Below, one piece after another: positions 8,204-16,496 of a stretch of 64,000 nucleotides of DNA (its first letter is position 1; every line of letters begins with the position of its first letter). A program made the translations under genes and the position numbers. The notes beneath the pieces were generated by a model. It had not been told where the DNA came from and made no database searches. It saw only the letters and a list, made by a program, of their open reading frames with translations. Where the stretch lies: assembly GCA_947460235.1 (NCBI GenBank), contig CANHGK010000006.1, forward strand, positions 1 through 64,000. Reading direction: 5' to 3'. The stretch comes from Paenibacillaceae bacterium (lineage in GTDB: Bacteria; Bacillota; Bacilli; Paenibacillales; CANHGK01).

Positions 8204-10450
8204 ATGCTGAAATTACCCAATCTTGATGATCGATACTTTAATGAGATGGTTAAGCAATCCAGAAGTATGATCTCCAAACTGTATCCGGAGTGGACAGATG
8301 AGAATGCACATGATCCGGGAATTACGCTCATTGAGTTATTTTCTTGGTATGCTGAACTTCAACAATACTATGCAAACCGGGTCACAAAAAAATTAGATTT
8401 GAAGTTTTTGAATTTACTCGGGATTGAACCGCAAAATGTAAAATCTTCTGAAGTTTATGTGACATTCAAAAATGTATCGGAACAAGTTGCAATACCCAAG
8501 GGAACTTCGATTTTAGGTGGTGGAATTCCATTTGAATTGGAACATGCTTCCCATTTACTTGCCAATTCAATTGAACGTATTATTATTCATGCAGAATCTG
8601 AGTTGACAGATGCTACCGCAGCAAACAAACATGCCGGTGTATCGTATTATGCGTTCGGTCAGAAAGCACAAAAAGGCAATCAATTACTGATTGGATTTCA
8701 TGAACCGTTGCCTACAGGTGCACCAATTCAGTTGTATTTTAAATTATTTGATCAATATCCAATTTTAGCGAATCCAGTAACACAGGAAAGTATTATTTCG
8801 CCTGCTGTTGATCTTGAATTATCCTGTTATGTGCAATCGGATGAAGTAGCAGGTTGGAAGAGTAGTACGCTGATAAATGATGAAACGCATCAATTTATGT
8901 TTAATGGCTCCATTACATTTCAAATCGATGCTCCAATGGTGCAAACAACGATTCAAGGCGCGAACGATATGAAGAGATATTGGTTACGCTTTGAAATCAA
9001 AAAGGGACGTTTTGAAGTTGCTCCTAAAATCGATCAAGTATTGCTAAATACGATTAAGGCAATTCAACAAAAAACGTATAGCCGATTTATGACCTACGAT
9101 AGTAGCGGCGAAGCATTTCAAACGATATTCTTTGATGATTATTTGGCGTATTATGGTCGGATTGAAGTGCAAATTTCAGAAATGATTAATGCTGACGAAA
9201 CAGTTTGGGTGCAATGGTCCCCTGTTCAATATACGCAAGATTATGGTCCAGAAGATCTGGTGTATCGTGTGATTTATGATGATCAAGAGAAACAAGTGAT
9301 GATTGAATTTGGAGATGGAATTCATGGTAAAATTCCACCGATTCAGCGCAGGTCGATACGAGTTGTTTTGTATGATTCATCCTTTGAATCGAAACGTGAG
9401 TTAAACGCCGTGACCGCATTGCCGAATCAACAACTTGAATTAAAGTGGGATTATATTCAACCGGAAAAGTTGCTTCTACAAACTGCAGTACAAAAAGCAG
9501 ACGGGTCAATCGCCTGGGTTGATTGGCATTATGTTCCTGATTTCTTCTCTTCCACAATGAATGATCATCATATTACGTTCGATTTGGAAGAATCAATTCT
9601 TCAATTTGGTGATGATATATATGGTAAAATCCCAATTGCATTGCGAGATGAAAACATCCGCATCATTCAATTAATTTGTGGCGGAGGATCATACGGAAAC
9701 ATTACGAAAGGAGTTATTGATCAGGTTGATGCTGAAGATGAACAATTGGCATCGCTTGCGGTAACAAACTTTGATTACGCAAAAGATGGTGCAGACCGGG
9801 AAACAATTGATCAAGCAAAAGAACGCTTTTTCATTCAATTTAATGAGACACAACATGCAATTACATCTTCGGATATGGAACGAATTGTACTGCAAACTCC
9901 AGGGTTGCGCATTGCAAGGGTCAAAGCTATTCCTCTGTTTCGTCCAGGATTGAAGAATTATCCTCAACAAAAAGCGATTGCTCAAGTAACGATTGTTGTT
10001 GTTCCGTACAGCGAAGAAGCAAAACCATATGTTAGTTCGGGTTTTCTAGCAACGGTTCGTACGAATGTAGAGAAGTATCGAATGTTGACGACGGAATTAC
10101 ATGTTATTCCGCCAGAATATATCAAAATTACTGTACATGCAAAAGTAGTCGCACAACCTTATTTTAAGGATCAAAAATCGATCGTTGTTGATGCATTAAA
10201 TCAATTGTTACAACCTGTGGATCGAAGCAATCGTTCTGCGGGGTGGATGTTTGGAAAGACCGTTAATAAATCTGATATTTTCGATGTGATCAACCGAATA
10301 TCTGGGGTAATTTATATCCAGGATTTGTGGATTGAAGCAGAAGGTGTCGGATATGTCAAAGAGCAAACTGGAGACATTCGAATTCCTCCACAAGGGCTCG
10401 TGTATTCCGGTCTTCATTCCATACAACTAATCAGTTCAACGGATATATAA
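8204..10450 (+). CDS. Baseplate J-like wedge protein, second (Afp12-like)
   Basis: 748 residues. Starts LPNLDDRYFNEMVKQSRSMI, with YPEWTDENAHDPGITLIELF at residues 27-46, the classic N-terminal signature of eCIS/phage J-type proteins. IEFGDGIHGKIPP (~366-378) and a second copy, LQFGDDIYGKIPIA (~466), are followed by the J domain with DQAKERFFIQFNETQHAITS (~535) and IARVKAIPLFRPG. It is the partner of the larger J-like protein in the baseplate wedge. AAGGAGG ribosome site at 8191. The repeated FGD motif suggests an internal duplication of the beta domain. Confidence 0.87.
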   Translation: MLKLPNLDDRYFNEMVKQSRSMISKLYPEWTDENAHDPGITLIELFSWYAELQQYYANRVTKKLDLKFLNLLGIEPQNVKSSEVYVTFKNVSEQVAIPKGTSILGGGIPFELEHASHLLANSIERIIIHAESELTDATAANKHAGVSYYAFGQKAQKGNQLLIGFHEPLPTGAPIQLYFKLFDQYPILANPVTQESIISPAVDLELSCYVQSDEVAGWKSSTLINDETHQFMFNGSITFQIDAPMVQTTIQGANDMKRYWLRFEIKKGRFEVAPKIDQVLLNTIKAIQQKTYSRFMTYDSSGEAFQTIFFDDYLAYYGRIEVQISEMINADETVWVQWSPVQYTQDYGPEDLVYRVIYDDQEKQVMIEFGDGIHGKIPPIQRRSIRVVLYDSSFESKRELNAVTALPNQQLELKWDYIQPEKLLLQTAVQKADGSIAWVDWHYVPDFFSSTMNDHHITFDLEESILQFGDDIYGKIPIALRDENIRIIQLICGGGSYGNITKGVIDQVDAEDEQLASLAVTNFDYAKDGADRETIDQAKERFFIQFNETQHAITSSDMERIVLQTPGLRIARVKAIPLFRPGLKNYPQQKAIAQVTIVVVPYSEEAKPYVSSGFLATVRTNVEKYRMLTTELHVIPPEYIKITVHAKVVAQPYFKDQKSIVVDALNQLLQPVDRSNRSAGWMFGKTVNKSDIFDVINRISGVIYIQDLWIEAEGVGYVKEQTGDIRIPPQGLVYSGLHSIQLISSTDI

Positions 10451-10486
10451 TCAACGAAAATCATAGTAGCGAGGAGGTGGGAATCC

Positions 10487-12505
10487 GTGAAACCGGTTCA
10501 TCATAAAATATTTCAACGTCTTTCCGATTGGAATCAAGGCTTGCACGTGAATATCGAAGTGGGTTCATCTGGAATCCATCTCGAACAATCTACGAAATAT
10601 GTTCTAAGCCAAGTTGATCACATGACGTTGAATGAGATGCTTCCGAATATTCAAGATTTTGCTGTCGCAGCGAACGGAAATATTTATGCCATAGATAATG
10701 ATGGAATGGTATGGACCTATTTCCCATCTGCAGGAATCATTGAACCGTTTATTTCAAATTTATCATCTGAATGTAGTGGATTTGCGAAGTTGACAATTAT
10801 TGATGATACGTTAATGATGATCGATGCAACTGCAAAAATACCATTACTTGCATATTCGTTGCGTAATGGGCAACGGATTTGGCAACATAATCGTTGGATG
10901 GGAAGTACGTTTACACCATATGCAATTACGACAAATGAGGAATTATTATATTGTTTGATCTTATCAAATCAAGAGTGGCTCATCGCTGAAATGGACCGAA
11001 ACGGTAAGTTGATTCAAGTGTTTCGTAATCATTTGCTACCTGATATCGATGATCTAGGCGATTTCGATCAGTTTACGATGTGTATCAGTGAGAAAGTGAT
11101 TTATATTTTCGAACGTTCTACGAAACAGATGTACTCTTTTTCTATGATTGATCCGGATCATCAACATTCTAATGTCGTTGAGCAATTGACTGATTCTGTG
11201 ACCTGTTTTTGTGCAGATCATCAAGGGATATTATATTTTGGTGTTGGTGAAGTTATACTCCATGTTGATAACGACGTAACTGAAACAGTTCCTGGATTTA
11301 ATGGTATAGCCCAGCAGATGAAGTTCGATCCGCAACAACGGATTGTCGTATTGGATGCTGAAAAAGGGCGATTTGTGATTTTGAATGTAAATAAACGCAC
11401 GAAATTAAATCCATATACGAATCAATTAAACGGGATTTGGTTGACGGAGAGCATTGATAGTTTAGAAGATGATACAGAATGGCACAAATATATGTTGCAA
11501 GCAAACATAGAAGATGAGACACAAGTTCGTATTTCATATTTTTGTTCGAATACGAAGCGTTTTTGGATGAACGATCAATACACGGATTTTGACGATTACA
11601 TCACTTCAACAGTAATTGATCCAGTCCAAAAATTAAAGTTTTTATCAAAATACTTTGTAAATACGATTGAAACGGCTTACGATGCCTTATTTTTCAAGGC
11701 AAAAGGTAGATTTATGTGGTTAAAAGTAGAATTGATTGGGACAGATCGTGCAACTCCAATGATTCAAAATGTAAAAGTTGTTTTTCCGCGTGAAACGTTA
11801 GTTCAATATTTGCCAAGCATTTATCACCAAGAAAGTGCCAATCGGGATTTCTTAGATCGTTTTTTATCCATATTTGGTACTTTTTTTGGAGAGTTCGAAC
11901 ACAAAGTTGATCAATTCCCCCAAATGTATGATGTTCAATCATTACAGGGGGAATACGTACAATGGATTGCATCGTGGCTCGGCATCGCTAGTGAATTCAA
12001 CTGGTCTGATGAAGTCACGAAAAAGTTGATTAAACACGCGCCGGAATTATATCGACTTCGAGGTACAAAAGCTACGATCGATAAATGGTTCGAATTGATT
12101 ACAGGAAAGAAACCGGTAATCGTAGAATATATGCAATATCGTGAAATGAGTCAGCAAGCAGAATTAAAGAATTTATTGGAATTATTATATGGCATGGATC
12201 CATATACATTTTGTGTGCTTGTTCGACCAGAAGAAATTGAATCGGATACGATGAAATTATCTCTGCAATATATTTTGGATCAAGAAAAACCAGCATTCAC
12301 TTCGGCAAAACTAATCATCATTGAACCATCGATTTATTTGGATAGCCATACATTCCTAGATATGAATACGTATTTATCAGCACCAACGCTTCTTCGTTTG
12401 GATAATAAATCAGCAATGCCATACAGTACGGTATTATCGGATGAAGAGCGGAAAAATAGGATGGATATTCATACGAGATTGGATTTAGATGGGAAATTAG
12501 AATAG
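10487..12505 (+). CDS. Tail protein I-type wedge protein with N-terminal beta-propeller-like region
   Basis: 672 residues starting at GTG behind GAGGAGGTG. Residues ~40-310 look like a propeller (IQDFAVAANGNIYAIDNDGM, DHQGILYFGVGEVILHVDND, FDPQQRIVVLDAEKGRFV). Residues ~350-440 are a beta-sandwich. The C-terminal part is the gpI-like phage tail domain: LVQYLPSIYHQESANRDFLD, GEYVQWIASWLGIA and ELYRLRGTKATIDKWFELIT. gpI-type domains complete the wedge and can anchor fibres. The propeller could display on the baseplate periphery or bind a receptor; that part is inference. It lies between the J-like genes and the 525-aa gene in the same operon. Confidence 0.82.
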   Translation: MKPVHHKIFQRLSDWNQGLHVNIEVGSSGIHLEQSTKYVLSQVDHMTLNEMLPNIQDFAVAANGNIYAIDNDGMVWTYFPSAGIIEPFISNLSSECSGFAKLTIIDDTLMMIDATAKIPLLAYSLRNGQRIWQHNRWMGSTFTPYAITTNEELLYCLILSNQEWLIAEMDRNGKLIQVFRNHLLPDIDDLGDFDQFTMCISEKVIYIFERSTKQMYSFSMIDPDHQHSNVVEQLTDSVTCFCADHQGILYFGVGEVILHVDNDVTETVPGFNGIAQQMKFDPQQRIVVLDAEKGRFVILNVNKRTKLNPYTNQLNGIWLTESIDSLEDDTEWHKYMLQANIEDETQVRISYFCSNTKRFWMNDQYTDFDDYITSTVIDPVQKLKFLSKYFVNTIETAYDALFFKAKGRFMWLKVELIGTDRATPMIQNVKVVFPRETLVQYLPSIYHQESANRDFLDRFLSIFGTFFGEFEHKVDQFPQMYDVQSLQGEYVQWIASWLGIASEFNWSDEVTKKLIKHAPELYRLRGTKATIDKWFELITGKKPVIVEYMQYREMSQQAELKNLLELLYGMDPYTFCVLVRPEEIESDTMKLSLQYILDQEKPAFTSAKLIIIEPSIYLDSHTFLDMNTYLSAPTLLRLDNKSAMPYSTVLSDEERKNRMDIHTRLDLDGKLE

Positions 12506-12535
12506 ATACTGCATGATGACAGGAGGACAAAGAGG

Positions 12536-14113
12536 ATGAATTCGACGAATTATCCATTAGAGCGGAACCATTATTTTTACGGTAAACTGCTTACCGTTCG
12601 AGATTTTGAAACAGAACAAACCTACTATAATAACAAAACCCGATTGTTGAATCGCTTGATTTTGGGGAGCGGTGTTGTGACTGGTCTTCGTGTAATCGCG
12701 GTGGATGACAAATCGATATCCATCGAGAGCGGGGTTGCACTTGATGATTTCGGAAGAGAAATCATTATTCCTTCAAATGTGACGTTGAAGCTGTCCATGA
12801 TTGACGGCTTTTCGAATAATGATTATGCGAAAAATGTATATTTGTGTTTAGCATATGATGAGCGCGGCAAGGAACCAATTTATGCGGCGTCTGGTAACTC
12901 GGGCCGAGGCGGAGAAGTAAGCGAGTTTAATCGAATTATGGAATCATACCGATTGTTTATTCGCGAAGAACGACCAGACCCGAATGCCTTTGTTTTTGAG
13001 CGATTATTTACACAAACGGAAATTATTTATCAAGACGAGTTAATGACAGTAACGCATACGACGCCTCGATACGTAAATCCTGGCGACTGGATTCATGCGG
13101 AAATTACAATCGAGAAGACCGTTCAAGCACAACGAATTCAATTCACGTTATCTCCGGAAATCGAAAATGGTGAAATTGATCCTGCGACGCCTGAGATTAC
13201 ATTTGAAGAACCGCAAACGAAACAAAAAACAAAGTATGCGTTAAGATATCGCTTGCGTGCTGGATCAGAAAGTAATCAAAAATGCAATGTTTCCATCGGA
13301 CAAAACAATTGTACGATCACAATCGGCGACAAACAGCTATTAATCAACACGACGGTTCAATCATCTGTGCAAATTATTGATGAAGATGTACAAGATCGTT
13401 TGCTACGTGATTATTACGATCGACCGCTTGATCAATCACTGTTCGGATCATCGACGAGTGCAATATATTTGGCAAAATTAGATTTAATGCAAGTTGGCTC
13501 AACGTATATGATTGAAAAGGTTGAGCAAGTACCATTCGGGGAGTATGTGCATAGTAATGCCATGTTGGCGAAACTTGGCGGAGGTGCGAAAAATTTCAGT
13601 AATTTGCAATCTTCCACATTCCGGACAGAATCTGTCGTTGAAAATCTTTCTGCAGAAGAAGATCCTTATTTTAAGGCAACTTATAATCCAACGGCAAGCA
13701 CATTTGAATATCATGTTGGGATTCCTACAGTTGATGTTGCGAAAACGAAAGTTCGTTCTGGCGTGATTGAATTTAATAAACACCAAGACGATAAAGAATC
13801 TTCTTTTACTTTCTTCAAATCATCAAAATCATATGTGTCAGACGAAATCACACATGGATTAGGTGATGGAAATGTACTGATCACTTTGGCAGTGGAAGAA
13901 CCGTCCCAGAACACAAAGATTTTGCAAGGTCAAATTCAAGTGTTTAAGGGCAGTGAATTCGATTCTAGTCATGATGTGGAAGCTCTCGGATCGATTTTGT
14001 ATCCTGAAAAAGGTACATTTTGCATAGGTGTGAAACTCAATTCCAATCGCGGCGTCGGTGCGATTCGTATTCGTTGGTATGCGCAGCAGGCACATGAACT
14101 GAAAGCGGATTAA
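12536..14113 (+). CDS. Conserved eCIS baseplate-associated protein, function unassigned
   Basis: 525 residues. The N-terminus is of a kind I associate with eCIS clusters: LERNHYFYGKLLTVRDFE, then RLLNRLILGSGVVTGLRV and ESGVALDDFGREIIIP, a compact beta domain of about 110 residues. The middle and C-terminal parts (about 180-525) are beta-rich without recognised catalytic residues and may be a peripheral or fibre-like extension. It is the last gene of the structural operon in this window (AGGAGGACAAAGAGG ribosome site, 30 bases after the gpI gene) and is followed by a strong bidirectional terminator. The structural role is inferred from context. Confidence 0.75.
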   Translation: MNSTNYPLERNHYFYGKLLTVRDFETEQTYYNNKTRLLNRLILGSGVVTGLRVIAVDDKSISIESGVALDDFGREIIIPSNVTLKLSMIDGFSNNDYAKNVYLCLAYDERGKEPIYAASGNSGRGGEVSEFNRIMESYRLFIREERPDPNAFVFERLFTQTEIIYQDELMTVTHTTPRYVNPGDWIHAEITIEKTVQAQRIQFTLSPEIENGEIDPATPEITFEEPQTKQKTKYALRYRLRAGSESNQKCNVSIGQNNCTITIGDKQLLINTTVQSSVQIIDEDVQDRLLRDYYDRPLDQSLFGSSTSAIYLAKLDLMQVGSTYMIEKVEQVPFGEYVHSNAMLAKLGGGAKNFSNLQSSTFRTESVVENLSAEEDPYFKATYNPTASTFEYHVGIPTVDVAKTKVRSGVIEFNKHQDDKESSFTFFKSSKSYVSDEITHGLGDGNVLITLAVEEPSQNTKILQGQIQVFKGSEFDSSHDVEALGSILYPEKGTFCIGVKLNSNRGVGAIRIRWYAQQAHELKAD

Positions 14114-14122
14114 TCCAAAAAA

Positions 14123-14167
14123 ATGGGTCAATCACGTTTCCTATTACAGGAAATGTGATTGACCCAT
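14123..14167. terminator. Bidirectional rho-independent terminator
   Basis: A 20-bp stem (one G-T wobble) with a five-base loop ATTAC lies between two convergent genes. It is flanked by an A-run on the left (14117-14123) and a T-rich right side, so it can end transcription from both the eCIS structural operon and the MORN/PAAR operon. Confidence 0.9.
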
Positions 14168-14172
14168 TTATA

Positions 14173-15933
14173 TTATTCCGAAGGTGTAGTATTTACTTGT
14201 AGGTTAGGATCTACAGAGTAAGATGTTTCGATATGTGTTACTAAGTTGGTTTGGTTATTTGTATATACCTTGATTGTAAAGGGATAATCACTATAGGTGA
14301 CAATTGTTTCATTGCCAATTTGTTCTTCCCATGTCGGTCCGTACGTTCTGTCATGAATTGGATCGTATCGTAACTTGAATTGTTTGAGCTGTTCTTGCAT
14401 TAATTTCACAAGACTTTGACCCCAAATATCAACTTTATTAATATATTGGTCACCCGAACCAGAAGGATGAGGAGTTAATGTGAATGTCATTCCTAATTTC
14501 ACATATTTTACATCAACCGTAGTCACTGCGACTGCAGGCGCCATTGGATCAAGAGCAGGTAGTGATGCAGAAGCATCTGCCGCCAAAATCCGAACGATAT
14601 TCGCCGCAAACTTCTCAGAGAATGGATCGTTAAAACTAATTGGTGCCGGTGTCGCCGGTGAGACTGGAACCGGTGTAGCTGTTGAGACTGTCGCCGGTGT
14701 CGCCGTCACGAATGACTGAACAGAAGGTGTAGCTGTTGTTGATAATGCGATAGTCGCTTGTGGTGAGCTGGTTGCTTCAACACCTGGAGTTGCAGATGGG
14801 ACAACGCCTGAATCCGCTGCAACGGCGGTTACTTCTCCTAATAATTCAGTGAGTGCTGCAGGCAACATACCAAGGAATTGCTGTGGATATACATTGCCTT
14901 CTTTGAAAAAGCAAGTTGCACTTATTGTGCCATCGGGATTAAAAAGTGAACCTAAACCATCATAGCGACCACTTATAAACTTACCTTTATAAAGAAGTGG
15001 CCCGCTATCTAAGTGAAGCTCGCCAGTTCCTTCATACGATCCGCCAACAAAATCACCGATATAATGGACAATGCCAGATTCGTTATAAAAAGTTCCGAGA
15101 CCAGCATGTTTGCCTTCTTTAAACTGTCCTTGATATTTGGTGTTTCCGTTCGAATACAATTCTTTGCCATCCCCAGAAAAATCATCGCCATGGAATTCCC
15201 CGTCATAGATCAACGTTCCATCCTCGCGAAATTGTTGACCTTTGCCCTCGAAACGATTTGCTTGAAATTCTCCGTTATAAAAAAGTTTACCACTTGGATA
15301 ATACTTCTTACCTGAACCCGTATAGAAACCGTTCTGAAATTGACCTTCATAGGATAGCTTGCCATGTACAAAAAACAAACCATCACCAGAAAATTTATTA
15401 TCTACGAAATTCCCTTTATACATGATTGCACCGGTTTCATCATACATCGTTCCAATCCCCATCATCGCACCTTGATTGAAAGGACCGTCATACTGAAGTA
15501 CACCGTTAGGATAGTATGATTTACCATTACCGTGGAACTTTCCATTCTCGAAAGGACCGGTATATTTGAGTTGCTTATGTTCGTCGTAATATAGCGCCTC
15601 ACCGGTAAACGCCATTGCTTTCGGCGTATTCTCATAAAGAACCATATCTCTAAATGTATATTTCAAAATGAGATAAGGTGGATTTATAAAAAAGTAATAG
15701 ACGAATAATAACATGATAATTGAAAGAATAATTAAGAAACGCTTGGAATAATACTTTTCACCGATTAATACGTAATCTTTTATTGAGGACTCTGACTCAA
15801 ATACAACTTTTTTAAGGAATTTCATGAATTTCTTAAAAAATGCTTTGGGTAGTGCAGAAGCTTTTTTAATTGGGACAATGATTAGTTTAATAATCGGATT
15901 AATAATTGGCCCTAATATTTTAAGCGGGTCCAA
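14173..15933 (-). CDS. Membrane-anchored MORN-repeat protein, eCIS-linked
   Basis: 586 residues. TTG start with AGGAGG ten bases upstream. Order: amphipathic N-terminal region (1-60), one transmembrane segment (~66-90, IILSIIMLLFVYYFF), nine MORN-like repeats of about 23 residues (~108-345; for example YEGQFQNGFYTGSGKKYYPS), a Pro/Thr/Ser linker with repeated ATP motifs (~370-435), and a C-terminal globular domain (~440-586) that I do not recognise. It is 22 bases downstream of the PAAR-like gene, so the two are co-transcribed. MORN repeats bind lipids or proteins in known families. A role as a surface or membrane anchor for the injection system, or as a cargo, is inference. Confidence 0.72.
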   Translation of the reverse strand: MDPLKILGPIINPIIKLIIVPIKKASALPKAFFKKFMKFLKKVVFESESSIKDYVLIGEKYYSKRFLIILSIIMLLFVYYFFINPPYLILKYTFRDMVLYENTPKAMAFTGEALYYDEHKQLKYTGPFENGKFHGNGKSYYPNGVLQYDGPFNQGAMMGIGTMYDETGAIMYKGNFVDNKFSGDGLFFVHGKLSYEGQFQNGFYTGSGKKYYPSGKLFYNGEFQANRFEGKGQQFREDGTLIYDGEFHGDDFSGDGKELYSNGNTKYQGQFKEGKHAGLGTFYNESGIVHYIGDFVGGSYEGTGELHLDSGPLLYKGKFISGRYDGLGSLFNPDGTISATCFFKEGNVYPQQFLGMLPAALTELLGEVTAVAADSGVVPSATPGVEATSSPQATIALSTTATPSVQSFVTATPATVSTATPVPVSPATPAPISFNDPFSEKFAANIVRILAADASASLPALDPMAPAVAVTTVDVKYVKLGMTFTLTPHPSGSGDQYINKVDIWGQSLVKLMQEQLKQFKLRYDPIHDRTYGPTWEEQIGNETIVTYSDYPFTIKVYTNNQTNLVTHIETSYSVDPNLQVNTTPSE

Positions 15934-15955
15934 AATGGATTCGCCTCCTAAACCA

Positions 15956-16342
15956 CTACGGGATTTGTATTTTCTGTTGGCCAGGATTCTGGATCGAAAT
16001 CATTCCACCCCACATACAGAGGCACTTAGAACTGTTATTTAATGCAGGCATCGGACCGATAAAGACCTTAAATGATCCAGGGAGCCAAGGGATTAATGTA
16101 AATGGAATACAAGGCATTGGTACGAGCGTACCCATTGCAGCAGCAGTGGCAACGGCTACCATTGGATTCGCAAGTGAACGACACATCCCAAAAGGCATAA
16201 TGTTTACGAGCGGTTTATTATCCATAATATTTGCAAGGGGTGTCATACCAACTACACGATTTGCCGGAAGTACAACTAAAGGACTAGGTGCTAATCCAAA
16301 CGAACATTTCAGCAAGGCACCCATACTCACAGCTTGTCCCAT
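15956..16342 (-). CDS. PAAR-like protein (DUF4280), probable spike tip
   Basis: 128 residues of the DUF4280 PAAR-like type. MGQAVSMGALLKCSFGLAPS at the start, then NIMPFGMC, PMPCIPFTLIPW and KCLCMWGGMISI; the spaced Cys residues and short Pro/Gly-rich loops fit the metal-binding cone fold. Such proteins sharpen the spike of contractile injection systems and can carry effectors. AGGGGG lies ten bases before the ATG. It is divergent from the sensor operon and co-directional with the MORN gene, separate from the baseplate operon although its partner spike is encoded there. Confidence 0.85.
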   Translation of the reverse strand: MGQAVSMGALLKCSFGLAPSPLVVLPANRVVGMTPLANIMDNKPLVNIMPFGMCRSLANPMVAVATAAAMGTLVPMPCIPFTLIPWLPGSFKVFIGPMPALNNSSKCLCMWGGMISIQNPGQQKIQIP

Positions 16343-16434
16343 ATTTACATAGCCCCCTAATTAATAAAGGAATTAACCCTAATGTATAGAATTTAGGATA
16401 ACATACTAAGTTGATAAATTCTATGAAATCTATT

Positions 16435-16460
16435 TTGTTCAAACATAAGAGTGCTATACT
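16435..16460 (+). promoter_or_regulatory. Probable extended -10 promoter of the sensor/effector operon
   Basis: TGCTATACT at 16452-16460 is an extended -10 element. TTGTTC at 16435-16440 could be a weak -35, but the spacing is only 14, so the extended -10 probably dominates. It lies about 36 bases before the TTG start of the first operon gene and is the only clear promoter before the run of nine genes. Confidence 0.55.
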
Positions 16461-16496
16461 ATAGTTGCTTTCATACGAAATTCGGGAGGTGCAGTT

